NCBI RefSeq assembly: GCF_001655005.1
Contig: NZ_LXET01000004.1
Coordinates: forward strand, 38,244-102,243
Origin: Hafnia paralvei ATCC 29927
GTDB taxonomy: Bacteria > Pseudomonadota > Gammaproteobacteria > Enterobacterales > Enterobacteriaceae
Length of the DNA: 64,000 nt
Direction: 5' to 3'
The first letter of the stretch is position 1, and every line of letters begins with the position of its first letter. The position numbers and the translations under genes were made by a program. Below the pieces are notes generated by a model, which was given only the letters and a program-made list of their open reading frames with translations, was not told the DNA's origin and searched no databases. Of this stretch, positions 21,540 through 31,121 are shown in pieces.

Positions 21540-23834
21540 ATGAATAAAAAAATATTTTGGCTAACAGCAGTGGCATTAGGTATTAGCACATTAGTGCATG
21601 CTGAGCCCGTGTCTCCTGTTATAGGAACGGAAAACACGGATGCTAACGTGGCAACGAGTGAAACGGCTGCAACGCAACCTCAGGTTGTCGCGGTTCCGAC
21701 TCGTGACGTGAATTTAACCTTTGCCAAGATTGCGCCAGCGCCTGGTAGCATGCACTTGCGCGGTGTCGATCCTACCGGCCAGTTTGAGTTTGGCGTACGC
21801 AGCGATGAAGTTGTTTCGAATGCGATGCTCAATCTTGAATTTACACCGTCACCGGCGCTGTTACCCGTCGAGTCACAGGTTAAGGTTTTTCTTAACGATC
21901 AACTGATGGGTGTTTTACCGATATCTAAAGAGCAACTAGGTAAGAAAAACAGTGCTCAGGTACCGATCGATCCACGCTATATAACTGACTTTAACCGAGT
22001 ACGCCTTGAGTTTGTGGGTAATCATCGGGAGATCTGTGGAAACCCAGCCAGTAACGCTGTGTGGCTGGATGTGAGTAACGCGAGTTCGGTTGATTTAACC
22101 TATCAGGGGCTGCCGCTTAAAAACGATCTTTCTTATTTCCCTGAGCCATTCTTCGACGCGCGCGACTACAGCGCTCTGACGTTGCCAATCGTGTTTGCAG
22201 GTCAACCTGATCTGGCGGAACAACGAGCCGCGGGCGTATTAGCCTCTTGGTTTGGTTCGAAGGCACAGTGGCGCGGACAAAATTTCCCTGTTTTGTTTAA
22301 TCAGTTGCCAGAAAAACACGCCGTCGTGTTTGCTACCAATGATAAACGCCCAGATTTCCTGCGCGACTATCCTGCGGTGGATGGCCCTGTCGTGGAGATG
22401 ATCAGCCACCCAGATAATCCTTATGTGAAACTGCTGCTCGTGTTGGGTCGTGATGATAAAGACCTGATGACGGCGGTACGCGGTATTGCACAGGGGAATA
22501 TCCTGTTCCGAGGCGCTAGCGTTGAGGTTGAAGGGGTGAAAACCCTCGCACCACGCATACCATACGATGCGCCAAACTGGGTGCGTACCGATCGCCCAAT
22601 GACCTTCTCTGAACTGCAAACTTATGCAGAGCAATTGCAATCCAGTGGCCTTGAGCCGTCACCGATTAGCGTCACTCTTAATCTACCACCAGACCTATTC
22701 CTGATCCGCAGTACCGGCATTGATATGCGGATGAAGTATCGCTATACGTCGCCGCTGACCGCCGACGGGTCTCGCATGGGTATTTATCTGAATAACCAGT
22801 TTATTGAGGCCTATAACTTGGTGCCTGAGAAGGAGAAAGGCGCTCTGCTAATGCGCTTGCCTCTGTTCCAAGGTCTTATTGATAAAAATACCGATGTCTC
22901 TATTCCGGCACTGAAGCTGGGGGCGAGTAATCAGTTACGTTTTGATTTCGATTATGCGAATCCGATTTCCGGTGGTTCACTCAATAACTGTGTAACGTCA
23001 CAGCCGATACCTAATACCGTTGCGATTGACGGTAATTCGACCATCGACTTCTCTGGCTATCGTCACTTTATGGCGATGCCGGATCTGCGTTCGTTTGTTA
23101 ACGCTGGATTCCCATTTAGCCGTCTGGCTGATTTGTCCGAGACTGAAGTGGTTGTGGGTAAACAACCCACGCCGTCACAGGTAACGGCCATGCTGAATGC
23201 TCTGGGGAGCATTGGTGCCCAGACGGGTTTCCCTGCGCTGAATGTATCGTTAACCGACGATTGGGCGCAGGTCAAAGATAAAGATAGCGATGTGTTGCTA
23301 ATTGGAACGATCCCTGAGGCGTTGAAAAACGACGATAAAATCGATCTTCTGGTGGATGCGACCCAAAGCTGGATCAAGATGCCGATGCGTAAACCAAATC
23401 TGGATACCATCATGCCAGAGGCGTCTTCGATGAAACCTGATTCGCGCACTACGATTCGCTCCGATGGCGCAATGGCTGCGGTGATTGGATTCCAATCGCC
23501 ATACCATGATCAGCGCAGCGTAGTTGCGCTGCTCGCAGATAGCCCACGTGGCTACGGCTTACTCAATGAGGCCATGATTGATAGCGGCAAGAAAGCGGCA
23601 ATGTCAGGCTCGGTGGTGGTTATCCGCGAATCAGGTGTAAATAGTATGCGCGTGGGTGATATCTACTACGTAGGCCATCTGCCATGGTGGGAACGTTTGT
23701 GGCATATGTTTGCTACCCATCCGATTCTGGTTGCCGTGATGTCTGCGGTGAGCGTTGTGCTGATAGCGATTGTGCTGTGGCGTTTGCTACGCATTTTACG
23801 CCGTCGCCGCTTGTCCCCGGATGAGCGAGACTAA
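21540..23834 (+). CDS. bcsB: BcsB, periplasmic cellulose synthase subunit
   Basis: Periplasmic partner of BcsA, 764 residues (779 in E. coli), needed for polymer export. The signal peptide is KKIFWLTAVALGISTLVHA, then a low-complexity linker, two pairs of carbohydrate-binding and flavodoxin-like domains, and one C-terminal membrane anchor (HPILVAVMSAVSVVLIAIVLW) with a basic RRRRLSPDERD tail. Conserved blocks include APGSMHLRGVDPTGQFEFGVR and WFGSKAQWRGQNFPV. I chose the ATG at 21540 because it puts the signal peptide at the N-terminus. An ATG at 21465 in the same frame would add 25 residues; neither has a strong ribosome-binding site. Confidence 0.94.
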   Translation: MNKKIFWLTAVALGISTLVHAEPVSPVIGTENTDANVATSETAATQPQVVAVPTRDVNLTFAKIAPAPGSMHLRGVDPTGQFEFGVRSDEVVSNAMLNLEFTPSPALLPVESQVKVFLNDQLMGVLPISKEQLGKKNSAQVPIDPRYITDFNRVRLEFVGNHREICGNPASNAVWLDVSNASSVDLTYQGLPLKNDLSYFPEPFFDARDYSALTLPIVFAGQPDLAEQRAAGVLASWFGSKAQWRGQNFPVLFNQLPEKHAVVFATNDKRPDFLRDYPAVDGPVVEMISHPDNPYVKLLLVLGRDDKDLMTAVRGIAQGNILFRGASVEVEGVKTLAPRIPYDAPNWVRTDRPMTFSELQTYAEQLQSSGLEPSPISVTLNLPPDLFLIRSTGIDMRMKYRYTSPLTADGSRMGIYLNNQFIEAYNLVPEKEKGALLMRLPLFQGLIDKNTDVSIPALKLGASNQLRFDFDYANPISGGSLNNCVTSQPIPNTVAIDGNSTIDFSGYRHFMAMPDLRSFVNAGFPFSRLADLSETEVVVGKQPTPSQVTAMLNALGSIGAQTGFPALNVSLTDDWAQVKDKDSDVLLIGTIPEALKNDDKIDLLVDATQSWIKMPMRKPNLDTIMPEASSMKPDSRTTIRSDGAMAAVIGFQSPYHDQRSVVALLADSPRGYGLLNEAMIDSGKKAAMSGSVVVIRESGVNSMRVGDIYYVGHLPWWERLWHMFATHPILVAVMSAVSVVLIAIVLWRLLRILRRRRLSPDERD

Positions 23835-23836
23835 TC

Positions 23837-25042
23837 ATGTTTGGGTGGATAAAAGCCCGAATTCTATCAGCCTCTCCTCTGGCGGGGAGAGGCGCTGAAT
23901 CAGGCGGGTGGCAGATCGGTGCCATTGGTGGACTGTTACTGCTATCCAGTCTTGCAACTCATGCCGTTGCAGCCTGCGATTGGCCGGAATGGCAGCAGTT
24001 CAAACAGAATTACATCAGCGAGCAAGGGCGAGTGATTGACCCCAGCAGCCCGAAGAAAATCACGACCTCGGAAGGACAAAGCTATGGACTCTTCTTTGCG
24101 TTAGTGGCCAACGATAGGGCTGCGTTCGACAATATCCTGCAGTGGACACAGAACAATCTGGCGCAGGGCGATCTCAGTGCAAGACTTCCTGCTTGGCTAT
24201 GGGGAAGGAAAGATAAGAATCAAGAAGGCAAAGAAGAGTGGGGCGTTTTGGATACCAACTCAGCGTCTGATTCTGATTTATGGATTGCCTATTCGCTGAT
24301 GGAAGCGGGGCGGCTATGGAAGGTGCGTAGCTATCAATCGCTCGGTGTCTTATTGCTTCAGCGCATCGCACGTGAAGAAGTGGTTCATTTGCCGGGATTC
24401 GGCGTCATGTTACTGCCCGGTCGTGTTGGCTTCGCGCATCCTCCGGTGTGGACCATAAACCCGAGCTATTTGCCCCCACAGTTGATGGCGCGTATGGCTC
24501 ATTTTCATGGCCCATGGGCGGCGCTGCATAATAATAACCAACGTCTGCTGCTGGCAAGCTCACCGAAGGGTTTTGTTCCCGATTGGATTGATTGGCGTAA
24601 AGGTAAGGGCTGGGAAGCAACGCCGGATAAGCCAAATGTTAGCGGGTATGACGCGATTCGTGTTTATCTCTGGGCAGGCATGATGGCCGATGAAGATCCC
24701 AACAAAGCCGTATTAATTAAACAGTGGCAACCCATGGCCACCATAACCGCTGAGCTAGGTTATCCGCCAGAAAGAGTTAATGTGGCGACCGGTAAAGCGA
24801 CCGGATATGGCAATTCGGGATTCTCGGCGGCGTTATTGCCGTTTCTCGCTGGCTCACAGGCACAAGCCGTTCAGCGACAGCGGGTAAAAGATAATCCACT
24901 CAGTGACGACGCCTATTACAGCTATGTACTAACGCTATTTGGCCAAGGATGGGACCAACAACGTTATCGTTTTAATTTAAAAGGTGAGCTATTACCTCAT
25001 TGGGACAGCAGCACATGCGTAAGTATCGCAACTTCTCATTAA
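23837..25042 (+). CDS. bcsZ: BcsZ, periplasmic endo-beta-1,4-glucanase (GH8)
   Basis: Periplasmic GH8 cellulase that trims cellulose during synthesis. It has 401 residues against 368 in E. coli. Catalytic acid E79 lies in TTSEGQSYG and the base D272 in SGYDAIRVYLW. The signal peptide IGAIGGLLLLSSLATHAVA precedes CDWPEW, the conserved mature start. Much of the extra length is N-terminal: residues 10-26 (about ILSASPLAGRGAESGGW) are encoded by a GC-rich hairpin sequence that looks like an inserted palindromic repeat. The ATG at 23837 is three bases after the bcsB stop, and no better downstream start exists. The 3' end overlaps bcsC by 28 bases. Confidence 0.94.
   Translation: MFGWIKARILSASPLAGRGAESGGWQIGAIGGLLLLSSLATHAVAACDWPEWQQFKQNYISEQGRVIDPSSPKKITTSEGQSYGLFFALVANDRAAFDNILQWTQNNLAQGDLSARLPAWLWGRKDKNQEGKEEWGVLDTNSASDSDLWIAYSLMEAGRLWKVRSYQSLGVLLLQRIAREEVVHLPGFGVMLLPGRVGFAHPPVWTINPSYLPPQLMARMAHFHGPWAALHNNNQRLLLASSPKGFVPDWIDWRKGKGWEATPDKPNVSGYDAIRVYLWAGMMADEDPNKAVLIKQWQPMATITAELGYPPERVNVATGKATGYGNSGFSAALLPFLAGSQAQAVQRQRVKDNPLSDDAYYSYVLTLFGQGWDQQRYRFNLKGELLPHWDSSTCVSIATSH
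23870..23893. repeat. Palindromic element inside the bcsZ signal-peptide region
   Basis: GCCTCTCC (23870-23877) pairs perfectly with GGAGAGGC (23886-23893) around TCTGGCGG. It encodes the extra N-terminal residues of BcsZ. The hairpin resembles the intergenic one after dppA (9656-9677), suggesting an intergenic repeat family that has entered a coding frame without breaking it. Confidence 0.55.
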
Positions 25043-28000
25043 GCGGGTTGAGTCTCTCGATCGGCCTATCTCTCGCGTCTATGACCGGTGTTTCTGTGGC
25101 CGCAGATACCGTCGTTTCTCCACAACAATGGTTGCTGGAGCAAATCCGTGTGGGTGAGGCCAGCCATCGCGATGATTTGGTGAAGCAGTCGCTGTATCGC
25201 TTGGAGTTGATTGACCCGAACAATCCTGATGTTATCGCTGCGCGTATGCGCCTAGCGTTGCGTCAGGGAGATCAGCAGCTTGCGCAACAGCAGTTGGATA
25301 AATTAAAGACGCTGGCACCGAATTCTGAGGCTTACAAACAAGCCAAGATGAATATGGCACTAACCACACCGGAAGGCCGTCAGCAGCTACAGCAGGCACG
25401 TTTATTAGCTACCGCGGGGCATGTTCCGGAGGCTATTAAGGCTTATCAGAAATTGTTCGATGGTACGCCTCCCTCGGTGGATTTAGCGGTGGAGTATCTG
25501 CGGGTGGTGGCGCGCCAGCCAGGGCAAGAAGCCAACGTGATTAATCAGCTCGAAACGTTGCGCAAAAGTAATCCCGGTAACGGTGAATTGCAACGAACGT
25601 TGGCCAGCATGCTGTTAGGCACCAATCAAACGCAGAAAGCGTATGCGGTGCTGGAGAAAATGGCCGCTAACGACAGTACGCGCGGCGATGCTGCGGATTT
25701 GTGGATGGGAAGCATTAATCAGCAGCCTGTGAGCGCACAAAGCGTAGCCGCGTTGCAGCGTTATCTGACGGTGTTTGGGCAAGATCCATCTGCTGCCGAT
25801 GCACGTAAAAAACTGGCTGACCAACAGAAATTGCTAACGGATCCCGCGTATGTTGCTCGTTCCCGTGGTTTGGCGATGGTGGATTCTGGCAAAGGGGGCG
25901 TTGCCATCCCTGACTTGCAGAAAGCGCTGGTGGCGAAACCTAATGATGCGGATGTATTAGGCGCTTTAGGTCAAGCCTATGCACGACAGGATAATCGACC
26001 GAAGGCATTGGAGTATTTCCAACGCGCGCTAAAAGCGGATTCTACGGGTTATGACCGTGATAAATGGCTCAGCTTAATCAAGAGTAACCAGTATTGGCTG
26101 GCGATTCAGTCCGGCGATAAAGCGTTAAAGGCCAACCAGCTCGATAGTGCTCAGCAAAAATATCAGCAGGCCCGCGGTATCGATAATACGGATAGCTACG
26201 CGCCATTAGGGTTGGGCGATGTTGCCGTTGCTCGCAAAGATGACGCCAGCGCGGAACGCTATTATCAGCAAGCACTTCGTCTGGATTCAACCAACAGCAG
26301 CGCGGTTCGTGGGTTAGTGGGTATTTACCAACGACAGTCGCCAGAGAAGGCGCTCGCTTATCTGGATAGCCTATCGCGTGGGCAGCGAAATGCGATGCAG
26401 GGCGCGATAAATAGTATCCAAAGCGATGTGTTGCAGCAGCAGGCACAGGCGCTGGAACAACAGCAACAGTGGGCGGGGGCGGCCAGCAAGCTACAGCAGG
26501 CTTTGAAACTGTCGCCCAACGATGTGTGGTTAACCTATCGCTTGGCTAAAGATCTGCATGCGGCTGGCCGCACAGATGATGCTGACCGCGCTTTTAGCAC
26601 CCTGGCGCAGCAGCTACCGGGCGATCCGCAGCAGGTTTATGCTCATGCGCTGTATCTTTCCAGTACCGATCGCGATCGTGCCGCGTTAGCTTTGGTGGAC
26701 TCTTTGCCGAAAAGCAAATGGGATGCGGATATACACGAGCTTTCAGATCGTTTGCACTTTGGCGAGACGTTACAGAAAGCCCAAGATCTACGCGATGCGG
26801 GGCATGAAGACGAAGCGATTACTTACCTACGTCAGCAGCCGGCGAATACACAGGTGGATCTCACCCTTGCGGATTGGGCCATGGAGCGTGAAGATTACAC
26901 CGTCGCCTTGGCGGGCTATCGAGATGTGCTTTTGCGTGAGCCCAACAATGCATCTGCTCATCTGGGAGAGATTGAAGCCTTTATTGCGCAAGGAGAGTTA
27001 GAACAAGCTCGCTCTCAGTTGCAGGCATTACAGCAGGAGAAACCGGCTGACGCACCGAGTATGAATACCGAACGCCGCGTGGCTGACGCGTGGGCATCGG
27101 TGGGAGATATGTCCAAGGCACAGGAAATTTTTGATCGCATTACACCGCAGGCGGCTAAATCGTCAGGTCAGGCCGGTGCGTTAGTGATGCGTGATGCGGC
27201 GCGGTTTGAGCAAAAACAGGGTCATCCCGATAAAGCTCTCGATTATTATCGCGATGCCATGGTGACTTCGGGTATTGCGCCAAGCAAACCACAGGACAAC
27301 GATACCTTCACGCGTCTAACGCGTAATGATGAGAAAGATGATTGGCTCAAACGCGGCGTGCGCTCTGATGCCGCCGATCTTTATCGTCAACAGGATGTGA
27401 ACGTTACGCTGGATCACGATTACGCTCGCTCAAGTGGCACAGGGGGTTATTCAGACCTCACCGCTAATACCACCATGTTGCAGATGGACGCACCGTTATA
27501 TGACGGGCGCATGTTCCTCCGCACGGACATCGTGGATATGCAGGCCGGTTCGTTTAAAGGTGGCACCTATAAAGAGAAATTTGGCACCTGCTATGTGAAC
27601 GGTTGTAAACCAGGCAATAGCCAAAACTCTACAGGCGCGAGCTTGGCTGCGGGCTGGAAAAAAGCCAATTGGGAAGGGGACTTCGGCACGACCCCGATGG
27701 GGTTTGATGTGGTCGATTGGGCCGGTGGACTCAGTTATAGCAGCGATTGGAATCATATTGGTTGGACGGTGAACGCGCATCGTCGCCCGATTTCTAGCTC
27801 ATTATTGGCATTTGGCGGGCAGAAGGACGATCAGACAGGAACCACATGGGGAGGCGTGCGTCGTACTGGGGTCGGGATCAGTGGTAGCTATGATCGCGGC
27901 GAAGCAAACGGGGTTTGGGCCGATCTGAGTGCGGATCAGTTGACGGGGAAAAACGTCGAGGACAACAGCAGTATTCGCTGGATGGCGGGTTATTACTACA

Positions 28001-28521
28001 AGCTGATCAACGAAAATAACCGCCGTTTCACCGTCGGGCTCAGCAACATGATTTGGCATTATGACAAAGATTTGAGCGGCTATACGCTGGGGCAAGGTGG
28101 TTACTATAGTCCACAGCAATATGTTTCCTTTGGTGTGCCGGTGAATTACCGTCAGCGTACGGAGAATTGGTCGTGGGAGCTTGGTGGTTCAGTATCTTGG
28201 TCACATTCAAAAACGAGCACGACCGATCGTTATCCGATTAAGAACCTGCTCCCTGAGCCGGATAAAAAGAATAACAAGTATACGGATAAATATGATACGG
28301 ATAGCGGCAGTAGCAGTAGCGGGGTAGGTTATACGCTGCGGGCGATTATCGAACGCCGAGTGACCTCTAACTGGTTTATTGGCGCCGGTGTAGATATTCA
28401 GCAGGCGAAAGATTACACCCCAAGCCATGGTCTAATCTATATCCGATACTCGGCCGCCGGTTGGCAGGGAGATATGGATCTGCCACCAACGCCGCTTACG
28501 CCTTATGCTGATTTCAAATAA
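25015..28521 (+). CDS. bcsC: BcsC, cellulose export TPR scaffold and outer-membrane porin
   Basis: A 1168-residue exporter. A signal peptide (FSLSGLSLSIGLSLASMTGVSVAA) leads into a long run of TPR helices (about 40-790) that contact the periplasmic synthase components, and a C-terminal 16-strand beta-barrel (about 830-1168) through which cellulose leaves the cell. TPR-like units such as ADVLGALGQAYARQDNRPKA and the barrel end GLIYIRYSAAGWQGDM are clear. I chose ATG 25015 because it begins just before the signal peptide; a start at 25000 adds five residues. It overlaps the bcsZ 3' end by 28 bases and is followed by a strong terminator, so it closes the operon. Confidence 0.95.
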   Translation: MRKYRNFSLSGLSLSIGLSLASMTGVSVAADTVVSPQQWLLEQIRVGEASHRDDLVKQSLYRLELIDPNNPDVIAARMRLALRQGDQQLAQQQLDKLKTLAPNSEAYKQAKMNMALTTPEGRQQLQQARLLATAGHVPEAIKAYQKLFDGTPPSVDLAVEYLRVVARQPGQEANVINQLETLRKSNPGNGELQRTLASMLLGTNQTQKAYAVLEKMAANDSTRGDAADLWMGSINQQPVSAQSVAALQRYLTVFGQDPSAADARKKLADQQKLLTDPAYVARSRGLAMVDSGKGGVAIPDLQKALVAKPNDADVLGALGQAYARQDNRPKALEYFQRALKADSTGYDRDKWLSLIKSNQYWLAIQSGDKALKANQLDSAQQKYQQARGIDNTDSYAPLGLGDVAVARKDDASAERYYQQALRLDSTNSSAVRGLVGIYQRQSPEKALAYLDSLSRGQRNAMQGAINSIQSDVLQQQAQALEQQQQWAGAASKLQQALKLSPNDVWLTYRLAKDLHAAGRTDDADRAFSTLAQQLPGDPQQVYAHALYLSSTDRDRAALALVDSLPKSKWDADIHELSDRLHFGETLQKAQDLRDAGHEDEAITYLRQQPANTQVDLTLADWAMEREDYTVALAGYRDVLLREPNNASAHLGEIEAFIAQGELEQARSQLQALQQEKPADAPSMNTERRVADAWASVGDMSKAQEIFDRITPQAAKSSGQAGALVMRDAARFEQKQGHPDKALDYYRDAMVTSGIAPSKPQDNDTFTRLTRNDEKDDWLKRGVRSDAADLYRQQDVNVTLDHDYARSSGTGGYSDLTANTTMLQMDAPLYDGRMFLRTDIVDMQAGSFKGGTYKEKFGTCYVNGCKPGNSQNSTGASLAAGWKKANWEGDFGTTPMGFDVVDWAGGLSYSSDWNHIGWTVNAHRRPISSSLLAFGGQKDDQTGTTWGGVRRTGVGISGSYDRGEANGVWADLSADQLTGKNVEDNSSIRWMAGYYYKLINENNRRFTVGLSNMIWHYDKDLSGYTLGQGGYYSPQQYVSFGVPVNYRQRTENWSWELGGSVSWSHSKTSTTDRYPIKNLLPEPDKKNNKYTDKYDTDSGSSSSGVGYTLRAIIERRVTSNWFIGAGVDIQQAKDYTPSHGLIYIRYSAAGWQGDMDLPPTPLTPYADFK

Positions 28522-28560
28522 TTAACTCAGCAGAAGGCTCTCAATGAGCCATTTGCGCAT

Positions 28561-28605
28561 AAAAAGACCCGCTGTATTCTAATATGGCGGGTCTTTTTAT
28601 TTTTT
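28561..28605 (+). terminator. Strong intrinsic terminator of the bcs operon
   Basis: AAAAAGACCCGC (28561-28572) pairs with GCGGGTCTTTTT (28587-28598), followed by ATTTTTT. The A-rich 5' arm also makes it function in the other direction. Confidence 0.92.
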
Positions 28606-28820
28606 GGCTGTTCAGAAATTGGCTGAATTTGCGGTTAAAAATGGTGTAAAACACATCGGTTTAACACGATTACGCTTAAATCAGTGTAATTGTTTGTTAA
28701 AGAGTTCGGCTTTAGGGTTAAAAACCGATGTGATCAAGTATACTCTGGCGGGGAAATGGGCAGTTTTATTACTAGCCAACCAAACATGTCGCAATTTTTT
28801 AATGTTATCGGAGAGACAGT
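28606..28820 (+). promoter_or_regulatory. pdeK upstream region
   Basis: About 215 bases with a TATACT hexamer at 28739-28744 as the best -10 element and no good -35. Transcription from there would give a leader of about 70 bases. An open frame running from 28604 into pdeK has no protein-like features and is ignored. Confidence 0.35.
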
Positions 28821-30830
28821 TTGCGAGTCAGTCGTTCCTTAACGATCAAACAAATGGCAATGGTGTCTATTGTGGCACTTATTACGATTTGTATTTTTGT
28901 CGTGATTCAGTTGTTCCACTTTGTGGACCAACGCAAGGAGGACTACGTCCAGCAACTGGAGAATTTGGCGCATTCGGTTCGTGAGCCTCTATCGGAGGCG
29001 ATGCTGAATATGGACGCAGTGAGAGCACAGAAAATTCTCGATAGCCTCGTCCCTATCGGTATTCTCAGCCGTGCCGACGTCATGCTACCTAATGAGCTTC
29101 AAGCGCTTAAAGGGCGTTTTCCTCAGGCACGGGCAGTTCCTGAAACCGTCATGCAGATCTTTGATCTGCCCGTTCAGGTTTCTATGCCGCTCTACGGAAC
29201 TGAACGAAATATTGCCGCACGCCAGCCATCGTCTTATCTGGTGCTACAGGCCGATTCATTCCGTATTTACCAATTTATTCTCTCGACGCTGTCAACCATG
29301 GTGTCGACGTATCTTCTGCTGGCCCTGATTTTAACGGTCGCGATTAGTTGGTGTATGAACCGACTGCTGGTGTATCCACTGAGGGCGCTGGCGCAAGAGT
29401 TGCGCAGCATGCCGTTGGATGCGCCTAATTTTCATCAGCTAACGCCACCTCCGCTACACGGTGATGATGAGCTGGGATTGCTGGTGCGCAACTATAACCG
29501 CAACCAGCAGGCCTTGGAAAAAGCGCATCAGGCGATGAGCCGCATGTCGACGCGCAATCCAGTGACGAATTTGCCGAACATGACGCTGTTCGTTCCTTTA
29601 TTAGAGCAACATTTACTGGTTTGTCGGAAAGAAAACTCAGGCATTGTTGTGATTAATATTTGTACTCTGCAAGAGGCCATGGGCGTTCTTGATGCCGCTC
29701 AGCGTGACATGCTGTTGAATTCGCTAATTTGTCGGCTGAAAGCCTGTGTCAGTGACTCTGATATGTTGGCTCAGATTAATCAGGATCGCTTTGTGGTCTT
29801 GGTGCGCAACGTTGAGATGCCACATTCGCTGACGTTATTTGCTAAAAACGTGATGGATATTATCACCCAGCCGCTCGACTTAGGCGCAATTGCGATCAGG
29901 CCAACCGCCTGTATTGGAATTTCGCTTTATCAGCCAGATCCTAAGCAGCCGATTGATGCCAAGAGGGACGCAGAACAGCTGCTGAGCCAGGCAAGTTCGG
30001 CAATGAATGTCGCGGCGCGTGAAGGAAAAAATCAAATTTTATTCTTTGAACCGACGCTGGCTCAAAAGGCCAAAGATCGGCTAACCAAAGAGACGGAGAT
30101 TATGTCTGCCCTGACCCAAGGGGACTTTTCTCTCTACCTTCAACCGCAGATCGACCTTCGCACAGGACGTTTAGCTGGGGCAGAAGCACTAATCCGCTGG
30201 AACCGCCAAGACGGCGAACTGATGCTGCCTTCTGAGTTTATTCCTCTTGCCGAAGAGGTCGGTGGTATAGAAGCCTTAGGCGAGTGGGTGATCACCGAGT
30301 CGATGGAAATCTTATCGACATGGCAGAAACAGAATATCGGTGTGCCTATTTCTCTGAATGTTTCTGGTGTTCAAATTGCCAATCTTGGCTACGTTGAGCT
30401 ACTCGAGAGAATGCTGCTTGAGTATCAACTTGATCCGCATATGCTTCATCTTGAAGTGACGGAAACCGCTTATATCAGCAACATAACTCAGGCTGCCGAA
30501 ATGCTAGCACGGCTGCGAAAAATCGGTATTAAGATTGCGTTGGACGATTTTGGTATGGGCTACGCGGGCTTAAACTATTTGCAGCATTTGCCTGTGGATA
30601 TTATCAAAATTGATAAAAACTTCGTCGATCAGATCCCTCATGATGATGCTCTTGTGCGAATTGTCGCGTCCATTGCGGAGGTTCTCGCTTTAGACGTCGT
30701 GGCGGAAGGCGTGGAATCACATACTCAATGTGAGTGGCTGCTTAAGCACGGGATCTACTATGCGCAGGGCTATTGGTTCTCACCGGCGTTGCCACAAGAT
30801 GAGTTTGAACGAAAATATTTCCTAATCTGA
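28821..30830 (+). CDS. pdeK: PdeK (YhjK/HmsP-type), membrane c-di-GMP phosphodiesterase
   Basis: A 669-residue membrane protein with a short N-terminus, two membrane spans (about 11-33 and 155-180) flanking a periplasmic domain, a HAMP-like linker, a degenerate GGDEF domain (about 245-400, no GGDEF motif) and an EAL domain (about 415-665). The EAL residues are intact: AEALIRW, SLNVSG, LEVTE, LDDFGMGYAGL, IKIDK, VAEGVES and AQGYWFS. It should hydrolyse c-di-GMP to pGpG and so oppose activation of BcsA; the Yersinia relative HmsP does this for biofilm polysaccharide. The start is TTG at 28821, supported by GGAGAG five bases upstream and by the family N-terminus MRVSRSLTIKQMAM. Confidence 0.92.
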   Translation: MRVSRSLTIKQMAMVSIVALITICIFVVIQLFHFVDQRKEDYVQQLENLAHSVREPLSEAMLNMDAVRAQKILDSLVPIGILSRADVMLPNELQALKGRFPQARAVPETVMQIFDLPVQVSMPLYGTERNIAARQPSSYLVLQADSFRIYQFILSTLSTMVSTYLLLALILTVAISWCMNRLLVYPLRALAQELRSMPLDAPNFHQLTPPPLHGDDELGLLVRNYNRNQQALEKAHQAMSRMSTRNPVTNLPNMTLFVPLLEQHLLVCRKENSGIVVINICTLQEAMGVLDAAQRDMLLNSLICRLKACVSDSDMLAQINQDRFVVLVRNVEMPHSLTLFAKNVMDIITQPLDLGAIAIRPTACIGISLYQPDPKQPIDAKRDAEQLLSQASSAMNVAAREGKNQILFFEPTLAQKAKDRLTKETEIMSALTQGDFSLYLQPQIDLRTGRLAGAEALIRWNRQDGELMLPSEFIPLAEEVGGIEALGEWVITESMEILSTWQKQNIGVPISLNVSGVQIANLGYVELLERMLLEYQLDPHMLHLEVTETAYISNITQAAEMLARLRKIGIKIALDDFGMGYAGLNYLQHLPVDIIKIDKNFVDQIPHDDALVRIVASIAEVLALDVVAEGVESHTQCEWLLKHGIYYAQGYWFSPALPQDEFERKYFLI

Positions 30831-30856
30831 TTATTCTCTTTTCGAAACAAATGATT

Positions 30857-30876
30857 ATGGCCAGACTTCTGGCCAT
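30857..30876 (+). terminator. Hairpin after pdeK
   Basis: ATGGCCAGA (30857-30865) and TCTGGCCAT (30868-30876) are perfect inverted 9-mers with a very short loop. No proper T tract follows, so termination may be weak. Confidence 0.4.
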
Positions 30877-31041
30877 TCTCCCAATAAATCCCCTCTTTTT
30901 GTATTGATAACCCTTTTTTCATTGCGGGTTTGATGCGTTTCAGCTCATAAAAATGATAAAATTTGGTTACTAATTACAACATTGCATTTCCATATTGTTA
31001 CGCCGGTGTTATTTTGCGTCCAACGCAGTACAGAGTCATAT

Positions 31042-31074
31042 AAAGGAAGGTTGTACTAGGTGTAACCCTCCTTT
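31042..31074 (+). promoter_or_regulatory. Hairpin in the dctA leader
   Basis: AAAGGAAGGTT (31042-31052) pairs with AACCCTCCTTT (31064-31074) with one mismatch. It lies 48 bases before the dctA start. The left arm contains a GGAAGG that imitates a ribosome-binding site. Function unknown; it could stabilise the leader or bind a small RNA. Confidence 0.4.
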
Positions 31075-31121
31075 GGTGCGTTGTATCTGATGCGTGCGTA
31101 CCCGATAAGGAAGTGAATAAT

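Noticed and set aside
22239..22640. Minus-strand frame inside bcsB
   Set aside because: Antisense shadow of a clearly conserved gene, with no start signals.
28604..28984. 126-codon open frame after the bcs terminator
   Set aside because: It starts in the terminator T tract and runs out of frame into pdeK; no protein-like pattern.
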